Shown here piece after piece: positions 24,456-36,453 of a stretch of 64,000 nt of DNA; the first letter of the stretch is position 1, and each line of letters opens with the position of its first letter. Below the pieces are notes generated by a model, which saw only the letters and a list, made by a program, of their open reading frames with translations, was not told the origin of the DNA and did not search any database. Origin of the DNA: Lepiota brunneoincarnata (lineage: Eukaryota > Basidiomycota > Agaricomycetes > Agaricales > Agaricaceae); assembly GCA_023014365.1 (NCBI GenBank), contig JAEBUN010000002.1, forward strand, positions 3,100,001 through 3,164,000. The letters are read 5' to 3'. The translations under genes were made by a program, and so were the position numbers.

Positions 24456-26125
24456 GAGTTCTTCTCATTACTGTCGTTCTAACATGGAAAAACCGTAGGA
24501 CTTGAGAGAGTGATAACAAGATGCCCACTATGCCCCATGCTCATGAGCGCTGCCAGACGCCTGTGGCTTGCCGACAGGTGGTTGAGCACCGTCATCGAAG
24601 TAAGAAGAGGCTACAATGGGGGATGGAGCGATGGTCCCCTGTTTCTTCCATATCAGATGATGATTGTGCCGGAACGACATAAAGTCTGCGGCATCTGGAG
24701 TGGGGGGGAAGGTCATTCAGATATTTGGAAACGTACAGCATGGTTGAGTTTATTTTCGAAGATTCTGAACTGCTTTGTTTTTATAGTACATCAAATCAAT
24801 CACATATGAACTTGGAACTGGAGTCGTCAAGGAAACTCGGACAAAAACCGACATGGACAGTACTCAACCCGCGGGAATGAAGTCGAAGTAGCCTTGAGGG
24901 GCCTGGATGTCCTGTCCAGGCTTGACTATGTATGACCTAGTGCCCAAGCAAAAAATTATTCAACCATCTTGCAGAAACTCTGAGACACGCCGAGTTACTT
25001 ACGATTGGTCCAATCCCAAACCTATCGAACCAGTAGAGGTCGTCGCCGGATATAGGCGTAACTCTAGGAGCAGCACAAGGCAGTGGTCAACGACATGGAT
25101 GCTATATTCATTCCACAGAGCACCTTACCTGTAGGACCCGGGCGAAGCCTGGGTGACTATCCAATGGTATTCCATCCGAGACCAAGTAAGGTGAGTATCC
25201 GGGTCAAAACCCTAAGTCCAGCTTTGGTAAGAGAAGTTGCACCCGGCGTGGAACATTAATGCCGTTGGGCTGACCTGTATCGCGACATAACAGCCATTGG
25301 GTCCTTGAATGGTGACAATGTTGCGGCGGCCGAAAATCACAGACGGATTAATAGTTAAAAGCTGAGCGAAAAAGAGGATGAGTGCGACACTGGAACTACC
25401 CCTAGCGGGTGGCACGCACAGCATTGGCAGGAACATCATCCGCGCAATTGGCTGTCTTGACGTCGTTGCCGAGTGCTTCTCCTTGAGTGGTGAGGCAGTA
25501 TTTCGTGTTGACGCTTGGGATCAGGTATAAAGTCACGGTGAGGTGGGACAGTGAGCGGCGTTGAAAAGGTTCAGTTAGCAGGGAGGGTTCCGGCCGTACT
25601 AACCTCAAAAGGCCTGCACTACACTTATCGAATACACGTTCTATTTAGAGGTACGTGCATGTTCTATCGGATGATTCCTTTCATTAGCGAAGAATCTGGC
25701 ATACAAATTTCAAGGGGGACCCCAGCTACACCCCTCAAAGGGCATCAGGGGGTTGGAAGCCAAACGGCCAACCCCACTCTTAACAACGCCTCTCGGGACG
25801 ATATGCGCACAGAGAGGGCATCTGTGCATCAAATACCTGGACTTTCAAATGTGGATTCTTCACTTGGATGGGGAGTTACGTGCTTTGCGGGGGTCAACGT
25901 CATTGATGTTGACGGCAGCAGTATTATCTTCGTTGGTCGATTCAGCTCTCAGGCCGTGGATCTGCCTTCGCAAAAGTTCTCTCAACCTCAGAAAGGACAG
26001 ATATTGTTGAGAGCATGGAGGACCATTAGATGGTTTCCGAGATAATCTAGGACGAATCTTGAACGTTCCAGGGCCCATCAAATTCTGGTAGTATGGATGG
26101 GTTCGAAGGAACATTGTAGGCAAGA
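24456..26125. repeat. Array unit F (short, truncated)
   Basis: Only the small-gene module and about 500 bp of its upstream region remain. Homology to unit E ends near 26123, where the fragment of an AMP-binding enzyme begins abruptly. This is the right edge of the A-F block. Confidence 0.75.
24864..25536 (-). pseudogene. Array small-protein gene, copy F (dead, promoter deleted)
   Basis: This is alignable to copy H over all five exons (TLYLIPSVNTKYCLTTQGEA..., LLTINPS, NIVTIQGPNGCYVAIQ). The start codon is GTG where the other copies have ATG (25534-25536). The AG of the exon-3 acceptor is lost, and a 4-bp duplication (CATA) near the start of exon 5 shifts its frame. About 50-60 bp upstream of the gene, including the TATA box, are deleted. 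Four independent lesions make this an old pseudogene. Confidence 0.75.
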
Positions 26126-27324
26126 GCACTTGGGAGTGTTTCATCGTGGCGTATGCCTCGTGCAATCTTCCACACCGTGTTTTTCAACCATGGAATTGTC
26201 TGCAGTTTGAAACCGATTGATTCTGTTGTCTCCCGTTCTTTCCATCCATATGAAGGCAGCACAACAGGATCTGGGCTTCTCAAATTGCTCCAGGAAATGC
26301 GTTCTGTGTTGTGTTGTGGGGTAGCATTACCACCTGAGGAAGAAGACTGGGGTTATGAGAGTCATATTCCCCTGACGGTTAGTAATTGACTTCCTCTCGG
26401 TCTTGTGTTTCAGCTAATAAAATGGAGTAGAATGTTTATGGAGATACAGAATGCAGTATGCAGCCAATCTCCCAAGTAATGGAGCTTAATCGACGCCAGC
26501 AACAACAGGCTTACTGATGATCTCGATGCTTGGACAACACTCTCGTGTAGCGCGTCCTCTTTCCATGGTGTCTTGTGCATTCGAACCTGTTCGACAAACC
26601 ACTCAGATTGACAACCCGGATTCCATCCAGTTTTGCGAATTTGTTACTCTTGCAGACTCTCCTGATCTGCTGTAACCTCATTTCCGCTCGGACGATCGGA
26701 ACTTCCACACAGGTGGCTTGTTTGGAAAGAAAGAAAATGGGTATTTGTTTTTTGTGGGCGTGATGACGATTGGATTAAGAGTGAGGGAGTGAAACGGTGT
26801 GATACAAAGTAAGTTTATTGGTTCCTGCTTCGAAGTATATACATGTTAAGACATGATTTCCTCAGGTCCATTGAAGACAGTGTACGGATGCTATGCAATG
26901 ATATAATCGGGGATTGCGTCGTCGTTGGCAACAATCGACCCTCGACAGCGTTGTTTGTTGAGAGGGTTAGTTCCGAATCGGATACTTCGACAGACGGACA
27001 TTTGAAAGATACGATTCTCAACAGAATGAAAGAGTTCAACGACAGAGGTTATACTCATGAAAAGCTCACGGATCCTTTGCTTATCTTTGTTGTGCCGGAC
27101 GGTTCGCTACCTCGAACTGTGGGTGCCTTATCCACTCCCTGATTTTGATTACTGAATGAGGTTCCTTGCGCAGCCGAAGGGCAATATCAGGTGTGAAATC
27201 TTTTGGCGAGTGCCTGTACTTGAATTTATACGAATGTTCGGATAATAGGCGCAAAGCTATTGAGGAGTTATACCGGAAACAGTTGGATGATGCGTATGCC
27301 TCGATCTGTGCTCAGCTCCTGTAA
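26126..27324 (+). pseudogene. AMP-binding (adenylate-forming) enzyme, 3' fragment
   Basis: This is the broken C-terminal half of an acyl-CoA synthetase / NRPS-like adenylation enzyme. Segments in order: ARAIFHTVFFNHGIVCSL and a VLCCGVALPPEEEDWG segment up to about 26375; the ATP-binding core motif GRDDDWIK near 26755-26780 (classical A8-type motif); after an intron, SIEDSVRMLCNDIIGDCVVV and NRPSTALFVER; then LLIFVVPDGSLPRT. Two introns follow (27119-27174 and 27192-27239, approximate), giving PKGNI and RRKAIEELYRKQLDDAY, with a stop at 27322-27324. The N-terminal half is missing because unit F abuts it, the phosphate-binding loop is absent, and stops and a frameshift occur around 26400-26700. 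It is inactive. The family call is firm; the substrate is unknown. Confidence 0.72.
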
Positions 27325-27340
27325 TTTCCAACTTTGCGAA

Positions 27341-27368
27341 CATCTGGTGTTCACACCTGAATACGAAT
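27341..27368 (+). repeat. 28-bp direct repeat, left copy
   Basis: This 28-bp stretch (CATCTGGTGTTCACACCTGA and 8 more) recurs with three mismatches at 29928-29955, about 2.6 kb downstream in the same orientation. It lies just after the stop of the AMP-binding fragment. Confidence 0.5.
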
Positions 27369-28820
27369 GATATTCATACAATAAGTAACTTGAGTCCCTC
27401 ATTAACCGAACGGGCCCAACTGGTAACTAGGGTACTCGTAACCATAGAGAATGCGCCAGGCTCCGGCCACCACTCACACCCTCCAACCCTGCGCCTCCTG
27501 TGAAACAAGTTTGCAGGAAATCCGAGTCAGTCTCTGTCTGGTGAGCGAAGCTCGTTGCTCACTAATCTTCCCCACCAAAATACATATGATGCCAGTGGCC
27601 TGGACATGTCCCAGAACATCCCAAAAAGCATGTTCGTCTCGAACTTGCTGGCAAACTACAGGTCCCACAGTGGACCCACCCTCACATGATGACTTTCCTA
27701 TTGCCCCATCACCAGACCACGACCACCACCTATACCATCTTTTCAAAGCGACAGCTAACCTATTATCACAGAGTAGTTGGGGTATTCATGCTGTAGGACT
27801 GAAATAAAAAGAGGAAGGTGGCAGGGCGAATCATCATCGAATCCTGACCTGACACAGGTGGGCAACTGTGGCGGTGGACTCATGGCTGCAGGTGAATAGC
27901 CACCACTCATCACTCGATTACAAACCCGGGATGAACCCCTGACGAACCCCCCGACGAACCCGGATCAAAAACCTTGAAGCACCCACATCTAAGACAGCCA
28001 CTATCATTCTGACATACAGTCGAAGCTGTTGTCGACCAGGCTTGCATCCTTTATTTTGATGTGTTTCGTTTCGTTTCATTTCAGGTGCCTTTCACATGCT
28101 GAAGAGTCGCAACGGTAGTGTGTCTGGGAAGGAGTGACAACACACAGAGCGCCGAGGTCAGGAGTTGTGGTAATCGCTTCAGGCTACGGTAATCAACAAG
28201 TCCCAGACCAGACTTGCATTCCAACAGGTTCCGAGCCCCTACAAAATTTCTACATCTCCTGCGTGCTTGATAATCAGCAAGAAGGGTCTGCCCACAGAAA
28301 TCAAATGAAGATCACCGTCAAATCTTTCTTGGGACGGTTGCCACCCATGGAATGTAGCTTTCCTAGGGGCAATTATATAGAAGGAATGAAAGCACTATAT
28401 CGGCTCGGTAACTTCCCGCTAAAGGTTGGACTCCACAGCTGATTGCAAAACGGATATAGATAATTATACCCCACGAGTCACGTTTGAGCCTCGGTAGGGC
28501 CAAAAAGTTGTCGCATCATTACCCATACATGAAATCAGGATAGGCAGTCAAATACGCTATCAGTTCGTCTCTGCATTGCTCATCGCACTTTAATGTTAAG
28601 AATGACTATTCATCTACTCCGACACAGATGACCGGACATCGAGCCCAGTTGCACGCAACTATTCACCAGTAACGGAGTAAGTGACCTCCACATCATGTGT
28701 AATACCATAAAGCCATTCAACCAAAAAACCGGCATTTTGTGGGGCGTCCCATGCTTTCCGGCTATTGTGTCCCGTGCCCCTGGACCCGAACACGCTACCA
28801 AGTTGGACCCACGCATCCAC
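27369..28820. other. Island sequence without a recognised gene
   Basis: The stretch is bounded by the left direct repeat and the possible small gene at 28974. I see only low-complexity bits: tandem GACGAACCC near 27940-27960 and a TTTCG/TTTCA microrepeat near 28065-28085. Short open frames at 27451-27807 and 28134-28442 have no recognisable motifs or conserved copy. Confidence 0.4.
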
Positions 28821-28832
28821 AGTATATAAACC
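28821..28832 (+). promoter_or_regulatory. TATA box candidate for the small three-exon gene
   Basis: AGTATATAAACCGG lies about 145 bp upstream of the ATG at 28974 on the plus strand. It is a good match to a TATA element in an otherwise gene-poor island. Confidence 0.35.
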
Positions 28833-28973
28833 GGCGCATCCTGAAGCACCATGTAATTGTCACCTGACAACAAGCTGCCACTGCCCTTTTACCTCCCGTT
28901 TTCTGTCCCAACAGACAGCACCAAACCATTTCTAAGCTCGGCCACCAATTGAGCAACCGAACACAAGGTCGAT

Positions 28974-29343
28974 ATGAACAAGCCTACCGGTGAATCCAAG
29001 GTATGCTTAAACTTCCCGATGCCCTGGCTGCCATTACTAACGTGAATGGGAGTCCCCTACCACTGGTCAGCACAAAAGCGCCAGTAAGCCAAATGTCGTA
29101 CGGCTGAACCTGTTTCTATTTACGCCTATTTTGCCTGATGATAGTCCGACCCACAGGAGGGAAAGGGAAAACCAGCCTCCAGCTCCTCACAAACACCAGG
29201 ACACAGGTAGGAGAAACATCCCGCATTCAGAGAGGGGAGGTGACTAACTACTTACGTTGTGTTTGGTAGCAGGCAAACCTAGGGTATCTCTGAACATCCA
29301 TATGCCCAAATCATTGTTGCTGACTTGGGTGATAGGCTACTAG
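28974..29343 (+). CDS. Possible tiny three-exon gene (77 aa)
   Basis: Exons 28974-29000, 29071-29206 and 29273-29343 add to 234 nt, that is 77 residues and TAG. Both introns (70 and 66 bp) have GT-AG ends and textbook branch sites (TACTAAC and TGACTAAC) at the right distance from the acceptor. The product starts MNKPTGESKHKSASKPN, contains a short hydrophobic stretch LNLFLFTPILP, then a charged RRERENQPPAPHKHQ region and a hydrophobic tail LLLTWVIGY. No family is recognised and there is no second copy to test conservation. The splice signals are the main evidence. Confidence 0.35.
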
Positions 29344-29927
29344 TAGTTCTGCTGGAAAGACTACACTTAACGTATGGCTGAATCTATCATTTTCCCGTCC
29401 ACGTTCCCTGACGATGATGATGACCAACAGCCGACGGTAGCAGCCACCATAGCTCGGGCAGCGAAATTTGTTACTTTCGGGTAGCGAACGCGCATCGAAC
29501 CCATGGCAAACCACAGGATTTGCAGGTCAACACGTTGAGTGCGCACCATTGCTGGTCTACACGCACCCTTTTCTTCTCTATAGTCTTATTACCCTACTTC
29601 TGTGGCCGCCCATATTTTACCGTGTATTGATCCATTCCACAAAAATAACGCCCCACTTCCAGACTGCCACCCCAGTTCGCACGCATATCTTGCATGACTG
29701 AGGTAGTCTTATTACACGTTGGTGGGTTGTAGCATCGGCAAGCCAACAGATGAAGCGATAATTGCTGACTGAAATCATCTGTGCCCTGCTCTAAGGTAGG
29801 ACGTCTGGCGGCGAAGCTAGCCTCTAGCCAGTGAGGAACTGGTGTTTGGGTGTCCAAGACTGTTGGAGTGACGGTTCGGACGAGCTCTGATATCTCACGT
29901 TTGATTGGGGAAGACCACTTCATTTTT

Positions 29928-29955
29928 CATCCAGTGTTCATACCTGAATACGAAT
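29928..29955 (+). repeat. 28-bp direct repeat, right copy
   Basis: This is the partner of 27341-27368 (25 of 28 positions identical, same strand). Together the two bracket a 2.56 kb segment and could be short terminal repeats, a decayed target-site duplication or a recombination scar. Confidence 0.5.
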
Positions 29956-29980
29956 CAAATTGTGTTGCATCAAGAGAGTC

Positions 29981-30136
29981 ATGGGCATCAAAAGTGGAGA
30001 AACTTCCTATGGCCCATTACCCCTGAAAAAGTGGCGTGACAGAATGCATGAGTACAAGGAGGTTCAACAGGCCAAAGCACAGCTAGAGAGCTGGTCCAAG
30101 GCTGAGCTCCACATGCATATCGATAGTTCACATTAG
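29981..30136 (+). other. Short charged open frame (51 aa), possible gene end
   Basis: ATG at 29981 to TAG at 30134-30136 encodes MGIKSGETSYGPLPLKKWRD followed by a Lys/Glu/Gln-rich stretch (EYKEVQQAKAQLESWSKAEL) that could be helical. It looks like the last exon of a larger protein rather than a stand-alone gene, but nothing upstream joins it convincingly. Confidence 0.2.
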
Positions 30137-31076
30137 CTACCTTTGTCCTTCTCTAATACTCATTTTCATATCTACAACTGTCTGATAATACGATAATATA
30201 TTGCCTCATTCGATGAATAGTGAAATGTGGATTGAGTTGGATAAGCATCTATCTTCCGCAGAGCTTCAGATAAAAAGCTGGGAGGGAACATGCCTTTGCA
30301 CGTAGCTTCATGTGCACTTCCCCTCACTATTGTCTCAATCATTCTCAACGCATCTCACACCAACTTCATAAGTAGATGAAGTCGAGAGGATTTTATAGGA
30401 GGACGGCACTAGTGTCAAAATATCCTGTTGCTCTTGGTAATTCCCTCACCATGTAATTCCCACATATAGTTTTTGTTACCTTCTCGGACTAAATACTTGG
30501 GCATAAGAGATGTGTATTGATTTACGAGTGTATCACCAGTGCATACATTGTAGCCCCCCTGCGTTCCATAGCTCGCACCCACAAGTGCAGGTGAAGCAAT
30601 TATCTCGGGCGTGAGGCCACGGACATGATCCCATGACTTGAGAGTGCTATATCACCTTTGCCAGGCAAGGTCAGCTCCTCCAATTGCAGCCGTTCTGACA
30701 TGTGGAACAGTGTGGAACTTGAGAAAGTAATAAGCTGATGTCCACTACGCCCCGTACTCACGAGCGTTTGCAAGACGCCTGTGACTTGCCCACAGGTGGT
30801 CGAGTGCCCTCAACGAAGCATGAAACTACAATAAGGGATGTAGAGATGGTATCACATGTTTCTTCCATATCAGACGGTGATCATGCTGGAATGGCATGAA
30901 CTCGGCGGTTGGAGTGGGGGTAAGGGCATTCAGTTATTTGGAACGTACAACACAATCGACTATATTTTCGAGGATTCTGAACTGCTTTATCCTTATAGTA
31001 CAACGAATCAATCACACGTGAACTTGGGAGCTGGAGTCATCAAGGAAACTCGGGCCAAAACCGACATTAGCAGCAC

Positions 31077-31744
31077 TCAATTAGCGGGCGTGAAAACAAA
31101 GTAGCCTTCAGGGGGCTGGACATCCCGTCCGGGCTTGACTATGATCTAGTGGCCAAGCAAAAGTGATTAAACCATTTTGGCGGAGACTCCGAGACACTCC
31201 GAGTTACTCACGATTGGTCTGATTCCAAACTTATCGAACCAGTAGAGGTCTTCGCCGGTGGCAGGCCTAACTCTAGGAGTAGCACAAGGTAGTGATCAAC
31301 CACACGTATCCTATATCCATTCCATGGAGCAACTTACTCATAGGGCCCGGACGAAGTCTGGGTGACTACCCACTGGTATGGCTCGTCGGACCAAGTAAGC
31401 CGAGTATCTGGGTCGGAATCCTAAGTCCAATTTTGGTAAGAGAAGTTCTACCAAGGTGTGGAATTTTAACGCCGTGGGCTGACCTTTAACGCGACAAAAT
31501 AACCGTCAGGTCCTTGAATAGTGACAATGCTGGGGCCAGGATGAAGGGGCCGACGAATGGATAAATTCTGAGCGGAAAAAAGGTGAGTACGACACCGCAA
31601 CTGCTCCTAGCGGGTGGCATGCACGGCACTGGGAGGCGTAGAATCCGCACCATTGGCGGTCAGGACAGCGTTGCCGGGGCGTTCTCCTTGAGTGGTGACA
31701 TAGTATTTCGTGTTGGTGCTCTGGATATTGTATACTGCGGCCAT
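31077..31744 (-). CDS. Array small-protein gene, copy G (5 exons, most diverged intact copy)
   Basis: It starts MAAVYNIQSTNTKYYVTTQG, then NLSIRRPLHPGPSIVTIQGP, DGYFVALK, PYQWVVTQTSSGPYE, PATGEDLYWFDKFGIRPI and IIVKPGRDVQPPEGYFVFTP, with the stop at 31077-31079. All splice sites can be placed; the exon-3 acceptor is a variant (ACGAG) that trims one residue, as in copies D and E. The first two exons are clearly different from B, C and H, whereas exon 4 is nearly unchanged. The TATA element near 31839 has a small change. Function is unknown, as for the rest of the family. Confidence 0.65.
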
Positions 31745-31835
31745 GGTAATGTGGGACGATGTAAGAGGCGTTGAAAAAGTTCACTTTGCAAGGAGGGTTG
31801 AAAGCCTAGGAAGCTGGGGGTATAGACACAAGTGA

Positions 31836-31848
31836 GAGCATTTATATC
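31836..31848 (-). promoter_or_regulatory. TATA-like element of small gene copy G
   Basis: AAGATATAAATGC on the minus strand lies about 95 bp upstream of the ATG at 31744. Relative to copies B and C it has lost one TA step but keeps the ATAAATGC core. Confidence 0.45.
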
Positions 31849-33609
31849 TTTCTCTGACCGTGCTACCCCCAAAAGCCCGCACCACACTCATCAAATCCGT
31901 ATTCACTTTAGATGTATGTACATGAAGAGTCTGGCATCCAATGCTCCAACATGTTCAAAATCACCGATCAGGGCCCGATCTGGTGGGAGGCCAAACGGCC
32001 GATCCAATTCTTGATAATCCCCCTCAGCAGGAGCTGTGCATATAGACGGAATCAACTTCTGTAGGTTTAGATTGCTTCTTAGATACATCATACCGGGGAT
32101 AATCTGGGGCGAACCTTGAAAGTTCCAGGGACCACCCAAGTTTTGGTGGCAGGGAGTTCAAAGGAACCTGAACAAATTGCAGGCGAATGTTTTTCAGCAT
32201 TTCATGTGCACATCACCAGTGGATTAGCTATTTGACGCTCTGCCATGAAGTTGTAATCAACAGTGTGTTGGCTCGTCCTCAACATCGCCAGATCACATGA
32301 CAACTACCTAGTCAGATTCTAAAACTCCCGTTTATGAATGAGGGTTTTGTCAGACTTCTAGACCCAGGATGGCCAGGGGAGTATGTGTTTGATCATGAGC
32401 AGACTCCTGGATTTGGCAACCCTGGCTTCCTGAGCAGCAGTACATCCTTCCACTGTGTTACGAGACAGATCATGGAGCATGTTCCAGTATTTCCGCTCAG
32501 ATTACTCAAGGAAATGCGAAAAGGATTCTGACAGCACGGTAGATTCCAACATGTTCGGCCAAGTGTTAAGGGTGGTTTGTCAGTGGGGCGGCGTTATCCG
32601 GTGTGTGTACTGAAAGTCTGAAACCCACCGCTTTGCGTCTCTACCAGAGAATCAGTTATGCAGCTGATCAACAGTGGCAAATAATAGATAGCTCTTTCCT
32701 AATGCTTATCGCTAACAAGATGTAATATGGCGGCAGCAATGACTGACCTCCTGAGGTCCTTATTCAGTGTTCACCCATATCGAGATCACATGATAACTGG
32801 CCAGTCAGATATCGGGCCCCTGTTCATGAACAAGGGTAGATCTGCCAAAGTCAAGAATTCTAAACTGGCCCACTCGTGCACTTCAGAACTTTCTTGCGGA
32901 AGGCGTCGGCCCAAAGCGAGCACTAGTACCAGGAGTCTGTGATCGGCCAGCTATCCAAAATCATTACCCTCGCTGAAAGCAAGGATCGAAGTAATAATAT
33001 TTGAACCCTCGATTGAAAGGATGAACATAGGTCTTCTTTAGGTCTTAACCCTTGAACAGTTAGCGGTGCGCATCAGAATTGGTAGACGTCATAAATGGGC
33101 CTCCACCAAGGAGATGGCGAGTTCCTTTGGGGAGCAAATGTTATCAATGAGAATTTGTCATTAGTGCCAAAAGTAGGTCTCTTATACGAACGTCGCCAGT
33201 CCTCACTGGGCTAACAGTTATTGTATAGGTAAAAAGCGAAGATGTTGGCTCTGTGGGTAGACCCATGTTTTTCTATTTTTCAGTGGACAAATATACCTGT
33301 TTCAAATTCTTCCCCTTTGCCGATGGGATGATGCACTCTGCTCTGCTGATTAGAAGATTCTGGTTGATTAATTCATCCCCAGCCTGCCAGCTTGGTGCTT
33401 AGTGCAAGTGTTCTAATGAGGAAATGCATCCTGTTTCCACAAACCTTCCTGATTTCATGAACCAGCTTGCAAGTTCACGGCGGAGATTACAGAAGCACTG
33501 GAAATAATGCGAGGAATGCCTGCAGTTACGTGGTGGTGTCCCAGCCTGACAACTCGAATGCACTGTTACCAACTACCGTACAAGAGTGATCCTCTTAGGA
33601 AACTTGAAT

Positions 33610-34895
33610 TTCTATCCGGCAAGGCTGGCGAGCTGACATCCCAAATGACAGGTGCGCCGAAGCTCTACCTGATCTCTTCCTTTCGCAAGTTGAATCAGAC
33701 CCGGTAACCCACCACGAGTACTACCATCATCAATAGACCATGCGTGTATCCAGTCCCTCAATTGACAAATCTCCAAGCTCTTCCAACTCCTGAACATGAG
33801 TTGTCAGCACGATTATGACCAGTTGATTATGGTACATACTCATATGATATCCTGAGACGCGATTTCTGAATACAGCTAATCCAAGAGGCCAACAAATGGC
33901 TACACGCTGGACTGGGGATAAGCAGTCTGTCGGATGGAAGTGGGTGGGACCTGCCAATAACAGATAGCGAAACCGTTATCATGGAGGTGCAGTATATGCA
34001 CAACTGTTTGGTTCCGATCCAACGCCTGACATTGGCGATTCCCGTCAACACCGAACAGTTACTTTGTCAACCTAGGCCCCTCAGTTCCTTTATGAAACAT
34101 TCCACCTGTTGCTGAGATTTCCTGGAGCCTTCCCATAGGATTCCCCACAGCAGTTCTTTCAGAAAAACATGGGACTGGGACTGTAGAACTTTTGCCATGT
34201 GTGGATTGCTATGCTATTTTTGACCTTGGCTTGCAGAAAAAGGCCTTTCCTGGTCATACTATAATCAGGTTGAAAGTGAGAAGTGTAAATAGTGTAGCCA
34301 TGCCAGTTCAACAAGGGTCTATGCGTAGCTATTTCCCTCGTGCACCGAACCCACTATCGGCTAAAGCCGAGAGCCCATCACTTCACACCGAGCATGACCA
34401 AAGCATCATCCCCAAACCACGGCCTTCAGGTCAGGCATATAGGAGGATATACGTGTACTCAATCACATGCCAAGCCTTTGGGGACCTGCTCCGTAACCGT
34501 AAACACCACACAACGCTTTGAGTTACTGCACCCCCAAACCATAACCTCCATAAAAGGTGCAGCTTGAATCCAATGCGTCACCCTTCCAAGGAGCACTCTC
34601 CAGCGAATCTTATACCCAAACAGCTGCATAAAGGTCACCAGAATGAATGAGGGACATAGCTATCAATATATAGCTCGCCTCATCACTATATTTCGAGATC
34701 ACGATATATACCCTGTGTGGTAGCGCAGCTTGTGCATTTGCCACTGAAGAGGTAAACCATACAGCCTTTTCGTGAACGATACTATTTATGTCCAATGAAC
34801 ATAAGATTCGCCTTTGCTTAAGTCCTCCTGGAAAATGCTAAAATTTAAAGGATAATTCATAGCAAGAAGATCAGGAGCATACATGAGCAAGCGTT
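33610..34895. repeat. Block X, copy in unit G
   Basis: About 1.3 kb, repeated at about 38000-39283 in unit H with visible high identity in its right part (for example 34330-34800 against 38660-39150). It is absent from units A-F. Open frames on either strand do not keep the same frame in both copies, so I find no supported gene. It ends near the sequence GAGCAAGCGT in both copies. Confidence 0.6.
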
Positions 34896-36453
34896 AGGGC
34901 AGGAGGGTACACGAGGTCTGGTAAGTGGGCGCACTCCCCTACGACCACTAGAACACAATCAATTCTAAGGGACTCGTGATGAACACTCTACAGCCTCTAC
35001 CAGCCATTCTTCGTGGTTGGTTATGCCAACGGCTGTCGTGCATCACGATATCAATGCCCGTCCCGCTTGCCAAAACACACAGTTGAAAGACTATAAATTC
35101 TGCTTCCCTTGAGTTTATTGAATCTGATACTCCATCCACCCGTCCGCCTGGAAAACCCGTGAACTCCTTGTTGACCGTCTGGAGCTCTAGTTCCAAAGCT
35201 CTTCTCGAGGACACGAGGTCGGTCGTTGTTCGGTTGCTTCGCTGCTGACTTTTCTACGTAAACACTTCGCGACATACCCATTTTTGCCAAGTACCAGATA
35301 ACCCGAAGCTGCGCCTTGGGGGCAATCCTTCTTGCTGACCACAATGCTCAGATTAGCGTCGCATTCGATTTCATCTGTTCCTGGGAATGAAGAGTTCTGG
35401 TTCGGCCAGGCACCAATCATCATGCCCCAATCTATACTGCCTAGAACTCCGGCTTGAGGACATCCCTCAGAACTCCATCCGATTGGGCCGAGACTGAGCT
35501 CATGTCTCACGAGCCACTCAAAACTCACTGCAGGCTGACCTCGCCCTCACTACTTGAGCTAATACCAGGGCCCCCACTTAATCAACGAAACACTCTCAGG
35601 AATCAAGGACGCCATGACTCCGAGGATTGAACATCGACATGACAACCCTCGCCCTGTCCGCCTTTAGTGCCCTAGCTTTTGAAATGCCCTACCTAATAAG
35701 TACGTCGTCTATATTGTGTTGCGACCAGCATCCCGCACATCGACTTCATTAATGGACCAAGTCATGAGGACACTACTAGTGTTAAAATATCCTGTTGCTT
35801 CTAGTGATTGCCTGATACCATGCAATTCTCGCATATAGTTTCCGTTGGCTCTACGTCTTCTGTGGACCCAATTCTCGGAATACAGACTTGGGCATAAGAA
35901 GTGGGCATTAATATATGAGTGCTAATCTGTACCATTAGTGCGTAAATTGCAAGCCCCCTTGGGTTCCATAGCTCACACCCACAAGTGTGGGCAAGACAAT
36001 TATATCTGGTATAGGACCACGGACATGATCCCATGACTTGAGAGAGTGCTATATCACCTTTGCCATGCAAGGGTCAGCTCCTCCAATTACAGGTTGTTCT
36101 GGCATGGTAAAATGCGCAGACCTTGAGAGAGCGTGATACCTGATGCCCGAGCGCTGCCAGGTGCCTGCGACGGTGTCCTCAACGAAGTATGAAGCTAAAA
36201 TAAGGGATATAGCGATGGTCATCTGTTTCTTCGATATGGAGATAGTGGTTGTGCCGGAATGGCATAATATCGGTGGCGGTTGGAGTGGGGGGAAGAGAGC
36301 ATTCAGATATTTGGAAACGTACAACACAATCAATTTTATTTTCGGGGATTCCAGAACTGCTTTATTTTTCATAGTACAACGAGTCAATCACACGTGAACT
36401 TGGGGAGCTGGAGTCATCAAAGAAACCCGCGCCAAAACCGACATTGACAGTAA

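Larger units (their letters stand above)
30300..35609. repeat. Array unit G (about 5.3 kb, subtype 2)
   Basis: It begins with the same flank as units A and H, then carries the intact small gene (31077-31744) and the usual upstream region. After about 33600 it has block X (about 1.3 kb), where C-E have block Y. It then returns at about 34940 to array sequence matching 6840-7150 and 12000-12450, up to a join with unit H near 35610. Confidence 0.75.

Noticed and set aside
27451..27807. 118-codon frame in the island
   Set aside because: No recognised motif, low-complexity Cys/Thr/Pro/His composition, and the reverse strand is equally open.
34192..34521. 109-codon plus-strand frame in block X
   Set aside because: The matching region in unit H (38540-38840) has stops and frame changes in the same stretch despite high DNA identity, so it is not under coding constraint.
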